Shown piece by piece: positions 7,357 through 15,268 of a DNA stretch of 15,558 nt. The position numbers were made by a program, and so were the translations under genes. The notes below the pieces were generated by a model. The model had not been told where the DNA came from. It did not search any database and saw only the letters and a list, made by a program, of their open reading frames with translations. The first letter of the stretch is position 1; each line of letters starts with the position of its first letter. Source of the DNA: Acidaminococcaceae bacterium (GTDB taxonomy: Bacteria; Bacillota; Negativicutes; Acidaminococcales; Acidaminococcaceae); assembly GCA_024405585.1 (NCBI GenBank), contig JAKSOM010000009.1, positions 1 to 15,558 on the forward strand, in the 5' to 3' direction.

Positions 7357-9151
7357 GATTAAGATTTTAGATTTGCATACGGCTAATCAGATTGCGGCGG
7401 GGGAAGTGGTGGAGAAGCCCGCCAGCGTGGTGAAGGAATTGGTGGAGAACGCCCTGGATGCGGGGGCTACCAAAATTCAAGTAACCACTGTGGAGGGGGG
7501 CACGGAGTTTATTCGGGTGACGGACAATGGTTCCGGAATGAACAAGGCCGATGCTCAGGTGGCTATTTTGCGTCATGCCACCAGCAAGTTGCGGAGTGCG
7601 GAGGATTTGTTGGCATTGGGAACTTTGGGCTTTAGGGGCGAGGCCCTGCCCAGCATTGCCAGTGTCAGTCATTTTGATTTGGTTACCAGGGTGGCGGATG
7701 AGGAAATGGCCACCCATATTCATATTGATGGGGGCTCCCAGCCGGTTGTTTCCGAGCAGGGCGGCAGCATTGGCACCACCGTCCAAGTTGAAGATTTGTT
7801 TTTCAATGTTCCTGCCCGGCGGAAGTTTTTGAAGAGCGTGAGTACGGAAACCCGCTATATTTCGGAAATGCTGACGAAGTTGGCCCTGAGCCGTGGAGAT
7901 GTTTCCTTCCATTATGTGAACAACGATAAGGATGTTATCCTTACTTCCGGTGACGGCAATTTGAAGAACGCCATTTTGGCCTTGTATGGCAGTAATGTGG
8001 TCAGGGAGCTTTTGCCCTTGGAGTTTGAGTATGAGGGTGTGAAATTGTGGGGGTTCATTTCCAAGCCAACCCTGTTGAAGAACACCCGTCAGTGGCAGAC
8101 CTTTTATGTGAACGGCCGTTCCATCAGCAGCATTATGTTGGGCAAGGCGGTGGAGCATGCCTATCAGAGTATGATTCCCAAGAGCGGTTTTCCTTTTGTG
8201 GTCTTGTTTTTGGAAGTGGATAAGGCGGCGGTGGATGTGAATGTGCATCCCCAAAAGGCGGAAGTGAAATTTAGCGATGAGGGATTGATGTATCGGGCGG
8301 TTTATCACGCCTGTCTGTCGGCTCTGACCAATAGTACGGCTAAAATTCCGGAAAAACCGGCGGAAGGTCCGGTACAGGGTAAGGAAGAGAAATTTTTGCG
8401 TAATGAAACCCGCTATGAGCCGGTACCGATTTTTGAAAGCAAAAAATACGAAGAGGCCTATACGCCGCCCCCCATGGCAGTGGCGGATAAGTGGGCGGAG
8501 GTCTACAAAAAGTTAGACAGTGAGACCGTTAATCTGCAGGGGAATGAAAATAAGGGTGTTGAGACGGAGGAGAGTGTTCCGGAAATCTATCCCATTGGGC
8601 AGGTGGATAAAACCTTTATCATTGCCCAAACCGCCACCAGCTTGTTTTTGATTGACCAGCATGCGGCCCACGAGAGAATTTTGTATGACAAACTTTTGCT
8701 GAGGCATGCCAAGGTGGATACTGTGGCACTGTTGATGCCCCTTTATTTGGATGTGGAGGAGGGGGATTTGGAAGTGCTGCTTGCCAACAGGTCCGAATTG
8801 CAGCAATTGGGAGTGGACCTGGAAGAGGGTGGTGACAAGATTTTACGGGTAAATGCTTTGCCCGTGGATATTGGGGAAGCCAAGGCCCAGGATTTTATTG
8901 GGGAAATTGCAGGATTGCTGCGGGAAAACAGGAGTATCAACCCTGCCGAGTTAAGGCGGGAAGTGCTACATATGACTGCCTGCAAAGGGGCCATTAAGGC
9001 AGGTCAGGAACTGAATATGCGGCAGATGCGGGATTTGCTTGGCCAGCTGTTGCATACAGCCCATCCCTTCACTTGCCCCCATGGTCGCCCCTGTATGATA
9101 GAAATTACCTCTGATGAGCTTTATAAAATGTTTAAAAGGACGGGATTCTAA
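7349..9151 (+). CDS. mutL: DNA mismatch repair protein MutL (endonuclease type)
   Basis: MutL couples mismatch recognition to strand incision and excision. The N-terminal GHKL ATPase is complete: ELVENALDAGA (E33, N34), DNGSGM (59-64), LGFRGEALPSIASV (93-106) and VEDLFFNVPARRKF. After a variable charged linker (about 320-405) comes the dimerisation domain with the nicking-endonuclease motif DQHAAHERILYD (436-447), ACKGAIKAG and CPHGRP. These metal-binding motifs are expected in bacteria lacking MutH. The last acidic residue of DQHA(X)2E(X)4E is Asp here rather than Glu. The start ATG 7349 lies inside the end of mutS (8-base overlap). The stop overlaps the next start as TAATG. Confidence 0.97.
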   Translation: MNEIKILDLHTANQIAAGEVVEKPASVVKELVENALDAGATKIQVTTVEGGTEFIRVTDNGSGMNKADAQVAILRHATSKLRSAEDLLALGTLGFRGEALPSIASVSHFDLVTRVADEEMATHIHIDGGSQPVVSEQGGSIGTTVQVEDLFFNVPARRKFLKSVSTETRYISEMLTKLALSRGDVSFHYVNNDKDVILTSGDGNLKNAILALYGSNVVRELLPLEFEYEGVKLWGFISKPTLLKNTRQWQTFYVNGRSISSIMLGKAVEHAYQSMIPKSGFPFVVLFLEVDKAAVDVNVHPQKAEVKFSDEGLMYRAVYHACLSALTNSTAKIPEKPAEGPVQGKEEKFLRNETRYEPVPIFESKKYEEAYTPPPMAVADKWAEVYKKLDSETVNLQGNENKGVETEESVPEIYPIGQVDKTFIIAQTATSLFLIDQHAAHERILYDKLLLRHAKVDTVALLMPLYLDVEEGDLEVLLANRSELQQLGVDLEEGGDKILRVNALPVDIGEAKAQDFIGEIAGLLRENRSINPAELRREVLHMTACKGAIKAGQELNMRQMRDLLGQLLHTAHPFTCPHGRPCMIEITSDELYKMFKRTGF

Positions 9152-9921
9152 TGGACTTTATTATTACGACGACACGCAACAATCAGGAGGAGTTGCGGCC
9201 TGTGGCCAAACGCTGGTCCAATGCTTTGCAGGTGCCTTTCATTTACCGGGAGGATTGGAATTTGGACCGTATGCTGGATGAATACGAAGTGAAGGCGGCT
9301 TTGTTGGCTTCCGCCAAGGGGGCCAAGGTGTATTGCAACGGTCACAAATTCGCTTATCATCCCAGCATGGCCAAATTAAGGATTGAGAATATCAAAAAAG
9401 GCGGAACGGACCATTTGGTTGAAATTATGGGGCTGAAACCGGGCATGCGGATTTTGGATTGCACTTTGGGGTTGGCGGCGGATGCGGTGGTTGCTTCCTA
9501 TGCTGTGGGGGCAACGGGCAAGGTGGTGGGTCTGGAAAGGGAAACCCTTTTGCATTTTACCGTACAGCAGGGTTTGAAAAATTATGAAGCCAAGGACGGG
9601 GATTTGGTTGCAGCCATGCGGAGAATTGTGGCTATCAATGCGGATGCGGAGATTTTTCTCAAGACCCGTACGGAAGAATACGATGTAATTTATTTTGACC
9701 CTATGTTTGAAACGCCGGTGAAGAAATCCAGTAATATGGAGCCCTTGCGGGATTTGGCCTATAACAAGCCCCTGACCAGGGATTTGGTGGATCTGGCCCT
9801 GACTCGTGCCCCCATGGTGGTGGTGAAGGAAAGATACATCAAATATTTGCGTGACTTGGGTTGTACCGACTTTGGCGGGGGAAAATACAGCTCCGTCAAA
9901 TACGGAATCAGGTACAGGTGA
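9151..9921 (+). CDS. RsmJ-like SAM-dependent methyltransferase
   Basis: A 256-residue class I methyltransferase. The SAM-binding strand-loop RILDCTLGLAADAVVAS (100-116), an acidic end of the second strand in GLERE (127-131) and the catalytic-type YFDPMFETPVKKSS (181-194) are visible. DPMF followed by a lysine-serine segment, EPLRDLA and a VVVKERY strand resembles RsmJ, which methylates G1516 (N2) of 16S rRNA in E. coli. A region of about 95 residues precedes the SAM fold (IITTTRNN..., then IYREDWNLDRMLDEY); I do not recognise it as a named domain. The actual substrate is unproven. It starts in a TAATG overlap with mutL and ends in a TGATG overlap with miaA, so all three should be co-translated. 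Confidence 0.8.
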   Translation: MDFIITTTRNNQEELRPVAKRWSNALQVPFIYREDWNLDRMLDEYEVKAALLASAKGAKVYCNGHKFAYHPSMAKLRIENIKKGGTDHLVEIMGLKPGMRILDCTLGLAADAVVASYAVGATGKVVGLERETLLHFTVQQGLKNYEAKDGDLVAAMRRIVAINADAEIFLKTRTEEYDVIYFDPMFETPVKKSSNMEPLRDLAYNKPLTRDLVDLALTRAPMVVVKERYIKYLRDLGCTDFGGGKYSSVKYGIRYR

Positions 9922-10676
9922 TGAATAACCGTGTTGCGGTGATTTTGGGTCCTACGGCGGTGGGCAAAAGTCAGGTGGGACTGGCGGTTGCCCAACGGCT
10001 CAATGCCGAAATTATCAGCGGTGACAGTATGACGGTTTATCGGGGTATGGATATTGGCACCGCCAAGCCCTCATTGGCGGACCGGAAGCTGGTGCCCCAT
10101 CACTTGCTGGATATATTGAATCCGGATGAGCAGTATGATGTGTACCGCTTTCAGCAGGAGGCGGGGGAGCTGATTAGGGAGATTAACGGCAGGGGCAAGT
10201 TGCCCCTGATTGTTGGTGGGACCGGATTGTATATTCAGGCACTTTTGGAGAACTATGATTTTGCCGGACGCAACGCCAAAAACAAGAAGCCCCAGGAATT
10301 GTGTTATCGGGTTTACGGGCTGAATATGCCCAGGGAACTGCTCTATGCAAGGATAGGGGAGCGGGTGGACAAAATGTTGGCGGAGGGCCTGGAAGGGGAA
10401 GTCAGGGGACTTTTGGACAGGGGGTTGTCCTCGGAGACGGCTTCCATGAAATCCATTGGCTATAGGCAGATGTTGTGGTATATTTTGGACGGTATGCCCT
10501 ATGATGAGGCGGTTGCCAAATTGAAGCAGGCCACCAGAAATTTTGCCAAGCGGCAGTTTACCTGGTACCGCCGGATGGACTATATAAAATGGTTGGACAT
10601 TCGGGAGGAAAGGGATTATGCTTTGGCGGTGGAGGATATTTGTAAAGACCTTGTAATCGCTTTTGATTTGGTATAG
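9921..10676 (+). CDS. miaA: tRNA dimethylallyltransferase MiaA, lacking the insertion domain
   Basis: MiaA transfers the dimethylallyl group to A37 of tRNAs reading UNN codons, making the substrate of MiaB. The P-loop ILGPTAVGKS (8-17), ISGDSMTVYRGMDIGTAKP (32-50), PHHLLDI and GGTGLYIQAL (99-108) are intact, as is the C-terminal part MKSIGYRQM...ATRNFAKRQFTWYRR. The protein has only about 251 residues; the family norm is about 300-320. The missing piece is the helical insertion between YDF (112-114) and YRVYGLNM (129-136), which normally holds the IHPNDxxRVxRALE motif. The frame is open throughout, so this is an in-frame loss rather than decay. I chose ATG 9921 (TGATG overlap with the methyltransferase); an in-frame start at 9861 would lie inside that gene and adds nothing MiaA-like. 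Confidence 0.9.
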   Translation: MNNRVAVILGPTAVGKSQVGLAVAQRLNAEIISGDSMTVYRGMDIGTAKPSLADRKLVPHHLLDILNPDEQYDVYRFQQEAGELIREINGRGKLPLIVGGTGLYIQALLENYDFAGRNAKNKKPQELCYRVYGLNMPRELLYARIGERVDKMLAEGLEGEVRGLLDRGLSSETASMKSIGYRQMLWYILDGMPYDEAVAKLKQATRNFAKRQFTWYRRMDYIKWLDIREERDYALAVEDICKDLVIAFDLV

Positions 10677-10724
10677 AATTGAACTAAGTGAAATTTTGCA
10701 GTTGTGTCAGAAATGAGGTGTAAC

Positions 10725-11960
10725 ATGGCGAGAAAAAAAAGAAAGAAAGTTAAGACAAGATTTTGGTTCTTTTGCTTGTTGTTTGTTGTAGTGGCCGCCA
10801 TCGGCTGCGGGATTCTTTATTCCCTGTTCAGCGGCGGCAAGGATGTTTTGGATCCGGACAGCAAGGATGGTAAAAAACAACCCATATCAGTTGTGGCCGA
10901 GTGTACGGAGGCCCAAAGAAATTTGGACAGCATCCTGTTGCGGCAAAAATGGCAGCTGGTGGAAAAATCCCGGGGCAGGAAGGAGATTCCGGTTCCGGAA
11001 ACCGGCGGGGTGGTGCTTACCAGCGAAAGAACGGTGGGAGTGGGTGTGCCTGAGGAATTGGATCCCAAGGATGCAGCAGAACTGATAAAATCCAAATTGG
11101 TTGGTACCGGTCTGGTGTACATCGGCGGTGAAAAGGCCCTCTATAACGAAAAATACGATGCCTACAAATGTCAGATTGGAGTTGCCGTAAAGGCGGGCAG
11201 AGGCAAACGGAATTTTGTTTCGGACACTTTGATTTTCTTTAACAATTTGAATCTGGGGAAGACCAAGGAACAGTTGGATAAAGTTCAGCGTCACTATGAG
11301 GGAAAATTGGCCATTGTGATTGATGATTGCGGCACGGATATTAAGCCCATCCGCACTTTGTTGAATTTGGACATTCCCTTCAATTTCTCCATCTTGCCGG
11401 GGAAGGACTTCAGCAGTGATATTCTTGCGGCGGTTAACGGCAAAGGCAGGGTGGCATTGCTGCACCTGCCCATGGAGCCCATCAACAGGGCGGCTATGAG
11501 TGAAGGGAGCAATACCATTGTTAGTGAAATGACGGATGCCCAGGCCGCATCCCTCACCAAGCGGCATTTGCAAAACCTTTATGGTGTGGTGGGTGTGAAC
11601 AACCATCAGGGATCCAAGATTACTGTTGACAGGAACAAGATGAAAGCGGTGCTGGAAGTGTTGAAGCAGCAAAACATTTTCTTCCTGGACAGCAAAACCA
11701 ATGGTGAAACCATAGCCAGGGATGTGGCCAGGGAAATGGGGGTCAAGACCTGTATGAACGACAAATTCCTGGATAACAGCACCAATCCTGAGGCGATCAG
11801 GGAAGAGGTATACAAGGTTATGGCCATGGCGGAACGGAACGGCAGTGCCATAGCCATTTGCCATGCCCGTCCCAATACTGTGGCCATGTGGCAGAAATAT
11901 GTTGATGAATTTAAGGCAACGGGAATTACTTTCGTGCCTGTTACGGATTTGCTTTACTAA
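10725..11960 (+). CDS. Divergent polysaccharide deacetylase family protein (YibQ-like)
   Basis: A membrane-anchored or secreted protein of 411 residues. A Lys/Arg-rich start (MARKKRKKVKTR) and one hydrophobic segment (about 13-35) form a signal anchor. Residues about 55-185 are an unrecognised N-terminal region. The C-terminal YibQ/DUF610 deacetylase fold begins at KLAIVIDDCG (D200, D201), with LLHLPME (245-251), GVNNHQGS (H294) and ICHARP near the end. Members are periplasmic and associated with cell-wall metabolism in bacteria that have an outer membrane; the enzymatic reaction is not established. ATG 10725 is preceded by AGGTG (10716-10720). In-frame starts at 10704 (GTG) and 10713 (ATG) have no comparable site. 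A 48-base gap separates it from miaA, with no clear terminator. Confidence 0.87.
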   Translation: MARKKRKKVKTRFWFFCLLFVVVAAIGCGILYSLFSGGKDVLDPDSKDGKKQPISVVAECTEAQRNLDSILLRQKWQLVEKSRGRKEIPVPETGGVVLTSERTVGVGVPEELDPKDAAELIKSKLVGTGLVYIGGEKALYNEKYDAYKCQIGVAVKAGRGKRNFVSDTLIFFNNLNLGKTKEQLDKVQRHYEGKLAIVIDDCGTDIKPIRTLLNLDIPFNFSILPGKDFSSDILAAVNGKGRVALLHLPMEPINRAAMSEGSNTIVSEMTDAQAASLTKRHLQNLYGVVGVNNHQGSKITVDRNKMKAVLEVLKQQNIFFLDSKTNGETIARDVAREMGVKTCMNDKFLDNSTNPEAIREEVYKVMAMAERNGSAIAICHARPNTVAMWQKYVDEFKATGITFVPVTDLLY

Positions 11961-11975
11961 GAGAGGTTGAAGATT

Positions 11976-12818
11976 GTGAGAACAGCATTATTGATGGCAT
12001 TGATGACCGGTATTTTGTCCGGTTTGGGCAATTATTTTGGAGGATTGCAGGGATTTCAGACCATGTTGATTTTCTCTGTCGGTATGAATCTGTTGGTATA
12101 TTGGAATTGCGACAAGATGGTATTGGCCCAGTACCATGCGATTCAGGTGGATGAAAAAACCGCTCCCGGACTCTATGGTACGGTAAAAAAACTGGCCACC
12201 AGGGCCGGCTTGCCCATGCCCAGGGTTTACATTGTGAACTCCGATGTTCCCAATGCCTTTGCTACAGGGCGTAATCCGGAACATGCGGTGGTTTGCGTTA
12301 ACCGGGGTTTGGCCAACATGTTGAACCAGGAGGAATTGGAAGGGGTTTTGTCCCACGAACTTACCCATGTAAAAAATCGTGATATTTTAATCAGTACGGT
12401 GGCGGCAACCATGGCGGGTATGATTACCACGGTGGCCCGTTGGGGCATGTTCTTTGGAGGGGGCAGGGATGAGAACGGCAACAGCCGCAATCCCATTGTG
12501 AGTATTTTGATTATGGTTTTGGCGCCTATTGCGGCGGCCCTTGTGCAAATGGGCATCAGCCGCAGCCGGGAATATCTGGCGGATGAGGGGGGCGGCAACA
12601 TCAGCGGCAACCCCAACGCTCTGGCGGATGCACTTTTGAAAATCGAAAGTTATGCGAAAAACGCCCGTCCCATGGCTTATGCCACGGAGAACACGGCCCA
12701 CATGTTCATCATCAATCCCTTTGCCGGGGTGAATATGAAAACTTTGTTCAGCACCCATCCGGCTACGGCGGACAGGGTAAAACGTTTGCGTGAGCAGGCG
12801 GCGAAGATGGGGAAGTAG
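11976..12818 (+). CDS. htpX: Membrane zinc metalloprotease HtpX (M48B)
   Basis: HtpX degrades damaged membrane proteins. Two hydrophobic segments at the start (about 2-22 and 28-45), the active site HELTHVKNRD (H127, E128, H131), two further membrane segments (about 140-160 and 174-194) and the third zinc ligand in SREYLAD (E199) follow in canonical order. HPATADRVKRL near the end is also typical. Length (280 residues) is normal. I chose GTG 11976, 9 bases after GAGAGG (11961-11966). A TTG at 11967 directly abuts that site and is less likely. Its stop TAG (12816-12818) is the first three bases of a 7-bp tandem repeat array. Confidence 0.93.
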   Translation: MRTALLMALMTGILSGLGNYFGGLQGFQTMLIFSVGMNLLVYWNCDKMVLAQYHAIQVDEKTAPGLYGTVKKLATRAGLPMPRVYIVNSDVPNAFATGRNPEHAVVCVNRGLANMLNQEELEGVLSHELTHVKNRDILISTVAATMAGMITTVARWGMFFGGGRDENGNSRNPIVSILIMVLAPIAAALVQMGISRSREYLADEGGGNISGNPNALADALLKIESYAKNARPMAYATENTAHMFIINPFAGVNMKTLFSTHPATADRVKRLREQAAKMGK

Positions 12819-12864
12819 AGTGTAGTGGGTAGTGGGTAGAGTGTAGTGGGTAGAGTGTAGAGGA
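12816..12864. repeat. Seven tandem 7-bp repeats (TAGAGTG/TAGTGGG type), array A
   Basis: Seven consecutive heptamers fill the gap between htpX and the M42 gene. Units are TAGAGTG (12816, 12837, 12851), TAGTGGG (12823, 12830, 12844) and a last TAGAGGA (12858). The first unit supplies the htpX stop codon and the last runs into the GGAGAGG ribosome binding site of the next gene. The same unit types occur at 15269-15310. Confidence 0.9.
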
Positions 12865-12876
12865 GAGGATTATAGG

Positions 12877-13953
12877 ATGAATAAGCAATTGGAATGGTTG
12901 AAGAAGTTTAGCGAGACCTGCGGTGTCAGCGGTGACGAAGGCCGTATGAAGGCCTTGATGCTGGAAAGATTGCAGGGGAAGGCCCAGGTCAGCTATGACA
13001 AATTGGGCAGTGTGGTTTTTACCAATGCCTGCAAGGAGAAGGATGCCCCGAAAATCATGTTGGCGTCCCATATGGACGAAATCGGTTTTATGGTCAAGCA
13101 CATCACCAAAGAGGGCTTTTTGCGTTTTGTCTGCCTGGGTGGCCGGTGGGAGCAGGTGATGCTCAGCCAAAGGGTTACGGTACACGGCACCAAGGGGGAT
13201 TTGGTGGGGGTAATCGGTTCCAAACCGCCCCATATTCTTGCCCCTGAAGAGCGGACCAAAATGGTGCAGAAACGGGACATGTATATTGATATCGGTGCCA
13301 AAGACGACAAGGAAGCGCGCAAACTGGGTGTCAAGGAAGGTGTCTTTGTTACTCCCTATGCGGAAATGGCCCAGATGGGGGACGGCAAAACCCTTTTGGG
13401 CAAGGCATGGGACAACCGCATCGGCTGTGCCGTTATGGCGGATGTTATGGAAAATCTGGCCGCCAAACCCGGCAAGAACACTGTCTTTGGGGTGGCTACG
13501 GTGCAGGAAGAAGTGGGACTTAGGGGAGCCCAGACCAGCGTGAATATGCTGAAACCGGATGTGGCCTTTGTTATTGATACTTGTGTGGCGGGCGGAACTC
13601 CTGGAGTGGCGGATGAAGTTGCTGCCGCCAAAATCGGTCAGGGCATCGCTATTACGGTTTATGATGCGGGGATGATTCCCAACACCGCCCTGCGTGACTT
13701 TGCTTTGGAAGTGGCCAAAAAACTGAAAGTGCCCACCCAAATCAGCGTCAGCGAAGGTGGTGCCACCGACGGGGGGCGTATCCATATCAGTGGGGAAGGT
13801 GTCATCACCCTGACCTTCAGCATTCCCACCCGTTATATCCACAGTCATCAAAGTGTTATCCATTTGGACGACTATCTTGGGGCGGTCAAACTGATCACCG
13901 AGATGGTACGGCAAATGGACACTAAAAAATATCAACAAATTTTACAAGCTTGA
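12877..13953 (+). CDS. M42 family metallopeptidase (glutamyl/deblocking aminopeptidase type)
   Basis: A cytosolic, dinuclear-metal aminopeptidase of the FrvX/YsdC/PepA kind, whose relatives assemble as large dodecameric shells trimming short peptides. Metal and catalytic residues are all present: SHMDE (H65, D67), KAWDNRIG (D179, bridging), [10 protein letters not shown] (E211 base, E212 ligand), VIDTC (D234) and RYIHSH (H322). Length (358 residues) is normal. Relatives were once annotated as cellulases, which is unlikely here. Start ATG 12877 follows GGAGAGG (12862-12868) at 8 bases, and this site directly adjoins the heptamer array. The substrate preference cannot be read from the sequence. 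Confidence 0.93.
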   Translation: MNKQLEWLKKFSETCGVSGDEGRMKALMLERLQGKAQVSYDKLGSVVFTNACKEKDAPKIMLASHMDEIGFMVKHITKEGFLRFVCLGGRWEQVMLSQRVTVHGTKGDLVGVIGSKPPHILAPEERTKMVQKRDMYIDIGAKDDKEARKLGVKEGVFVTPYAEMAQMGDGKTLLGKAWDNRIGCAVMADVMENLAAKPGKNTVFGVATVQEEVGLRGAQTSVNMLKPDVAFVIDTCVAGGTPGVADEVAAAKIGQGIAITVYDAGMIPNTALRDFALEVAKKLKVPTQISVSEGGATDGGRIHISGEGVITLTFSIPTRYIHSHQSVIHLDDYLGAVKLITEMVRQMDTKKYQQILQA

Positions 13954-13970
13954 AAGGAGCTAAAAAAACT

Positions 13971-14387
13971 ATGGAAAAGACCTTACTTTTGATTAAACCC
14001 GACGGAGTTAAAATTCACGCCATTGGTGAAATCCTCTCCCGTTTTGAACGGAAGGGTTTGACTATCGCCGCCTTGAAGCTGATTAATGCTACCAAAGAGC
14101 AGGCCGAATTCCATTATGCTGAGCATAAAGGCAAACCTTTCTTTGGCGAATTGGTGGATTTCATCACCGGCAGCCCCCTGGTTGCGGCTGTCATCGCCGG
14201 CGATAACGCCATCAAAGCGGTTCGTCAGCTGAATGGTGCCACCAACCCCTTGGAGGCGGTACCCGGCTCTATCCGTGGCGACTACGGCCTTTCTATCGGT
14301 GAAAATATTGTTCACGGTTCCGACAGCCCTGAGGCGGCGGAGCGGGAAATCAACAACTTCTTCAAAAAAGAAGAAATCGTATTTTAA
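13971..14387 (+). CDS. ndk: Nucleoside diphosphate kinase
   Basis: Ndk transfers the gamma-phosphate of ATP to other nucleoside diphosphates through a phospho-histidine. The family sequence is clear: [10 protein letters not shown] at the start, [11 protein letters not shown] (48-58), FITGSP (64-69), [18 protein letters not shown] (89-106) and the catalytic [10 protein letters not shown] with H115. Length is 138 residues, as usual. I chose ATG 13971; AAAGGAG (13953-13959) overlaps the end of the M42 gene and lies 11 bases upstream, a slightly long spacing. An upstream TTG at 13950 in the same frame would add seven residues not seen in the family. Confidence 0.96.
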   Translation: MEKTLLLIKPDGVKIHAIGEILSRFERKGLTIAALKLINATKEQAEFHYAEHKGKPFFGELVDFITGSPLVAAVIAGDNAIKAVRQLNGATNPLEAVPGSIRGDYGLSIGENIVHGSDSPEAAEREINNFFKKEEIVF

Positions 14388-14396
14388 GGAGAGAGC

Positions 14397-14903
14397 ATGA
14401 AAGCAGCAGTATATACCCGTACAGGTGACAAGGGAACCACCGGTCTGTACACCGGACAGAGGGTGCCCAAACAAAGCGTCAGGGTTGAGGCTTATGGCAG
14501 TGTGGACGAAATCACCTCCGCACTGGGCCTGGCCCGTTCCCTTTGCCAACATCAGGATGTTAAAGCCACCATCATCAAAGTGCAACAGCTTCTGATGAGT
14601 TTGATGGCGGATGTGGCCAGCATAGGCGGCCAGCCCTATATCACGGAAGAACATGTAAAAATGTTCGAAAGCACCATCGACAAGTTTGACGAGAAACTGG
14701 AACCCCTGGGCCATTTTGTAATCCCTGGTGATACTCCCGGTGCAGCGGCTTTGGATTTGGCCAGAACCACCACCCGTCGGGCGGAACGTAACCTGCTCCG
14801 TTTGCAGGAACAGGAAGAAGTCAACCAAAATGTTCTGATTTGCATCAACCGTCTCAGCGATTTGTGCTTTATCCTGGAAAGGGTGGAAGCGGAGCTGAAC
14901 TGA
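14397..14903 (+). CDS. PduO-type ATP:cob(I)alamin adenosyltransferase
   Basis: This enzyme moves the 5'-deoxyadenosyl group of ATP to cob(I)alamin (or cob(I)yrinic acid diamide), giving coenzyme B12. The PduO/MMAB-type helical fold is marked by YTRTGDKGTTGL (6-17) for ATP binding, RVEAYGSVDE (29-38), the RTTTRRAER segment (123-131) and INRLSDLCF (150-158). Length (168 residues) fits single-domain members. AAGGAGA (14386-14392) overlaps the ndk stop, so the two genes are probably translated together. A need for adenosylcobalamin would fit a B12-dependent mutase or diol dehydratase elsewhere in the genome, which this window does not show. No cobalamin riboswitch precedes it here. Confidence 0.93.
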   Translation: MKAAVYTRTGDKGTTGLYTGQRVPKQSVRVEAYGSVDEITSALGLARSLCQHQDVKATIIKVQQLLMSLMADVASIGGQPYITEEHVKMFESTIDKFDEKLEPLGHFVIPGDTPGAAALDLARTTTRRAERNLLRLQEQEEVNQNVLICINRLSDLCFILERVEAELN

Positions 14904-15011
14904 TTGACAAAAAAACATAAATGGGATTTTCGTTGTTTCGGCTTGCTGTTATACCATCAGTTACGACTTGGTTTAAGGCAGGGGCAGTATGTCCGTGAGC
15001 ATATTATGTTT

Positions 15012-15042
15012 GGCTCCACCTTTGGTGGAGCCGCCGCTTTTT
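15012..15042 (+). terminator. Hairpin with T-tract, probable terminator of the long operon
   Basis: GGCTCCACC (15012-15020) and GGTGGAGCC (15024-15032) form a perfect 9-bp, GC-rich stem with a TTT loop. A run of five T (15038-15042) starts 5 bases after the stem, which is further than ideal. It lies 108 bases after the adenosyltransferase stop and is the first strong hairpin after that gene. Confidence 0.55.
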
Positions 15043-15161
15043 GGAACTCGGTTGCGGCAAAGGGGTTTGGCAAGCGTTCGCACACTTGGAACACCGAGAG
15101 TGCGGAGGATGGGCAGTGGCAGCGAAGCGTGGTGGTGGGGTGAGCAATTAACTTGACACTT

Positions 15162-15196
15162 TAAGTTAGAAGTTGTAAGTTAGAAGTTATAAATTA
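15162..15196. repeat. AT-rich 7-bp tandem repeats (TAAGTTA/GAAGTTR), array C
   Basis: Five consecutive heptamers: TAAGTTA (15162), GAAGTTG (15169), TAAGTTA (15176), GAAGTTA (15183) and TAAATTA (15190). Equivalently, a 14-bp unit is repeated twice plus a degenerate half. The period matches the TAGTGGG-type arrays but the unit sequence differs. Confidence 0.8.
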
Positions 15197-15268
15197 ATGG
15201 TAAGATGTTTCTTTGATTAGAGCAGGAAAGTCAGATGAAAGCGAAGCTTGGCCCCTTTGTAAAGTGAA

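Noticed and set aside
12816..12864. The heptamer arrays as a CRISPR array
   Set aside because: The units are 7 bp, directly abutting, with no spacers and no cas genes nearby.
14387..14400. A cobalamin riboswitch controlling the adenosyltransferase
   Set aside because: Only a short gap with a ribosome binding site lies between ndk and this gene; there is no room for a riboswitch.
14904..14955. TTGACA at 14904-14909 as a promoter -35
   Set aside because: No acceptable -10 lies 16-18 bp downstream; TATACC at 14950 is much too far away.
14904..15143. A 79-codon frame starting with TTG just after the adenosyltransferase stop
   Set aside because: It runs through the 9-bp hairpin, has odd composition (Gly, Trp, Arg rich) and no recognisable domain. 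A weak GGAG 9 bases upstream is not enough. Kept only as an intergenic note.
15153..15181. TTGACA at 15153-15158 as a promoter -35
   Set aside because: The best -10 at proper spacing, TAAGTT, is poor and is part of the heptamer repeat.
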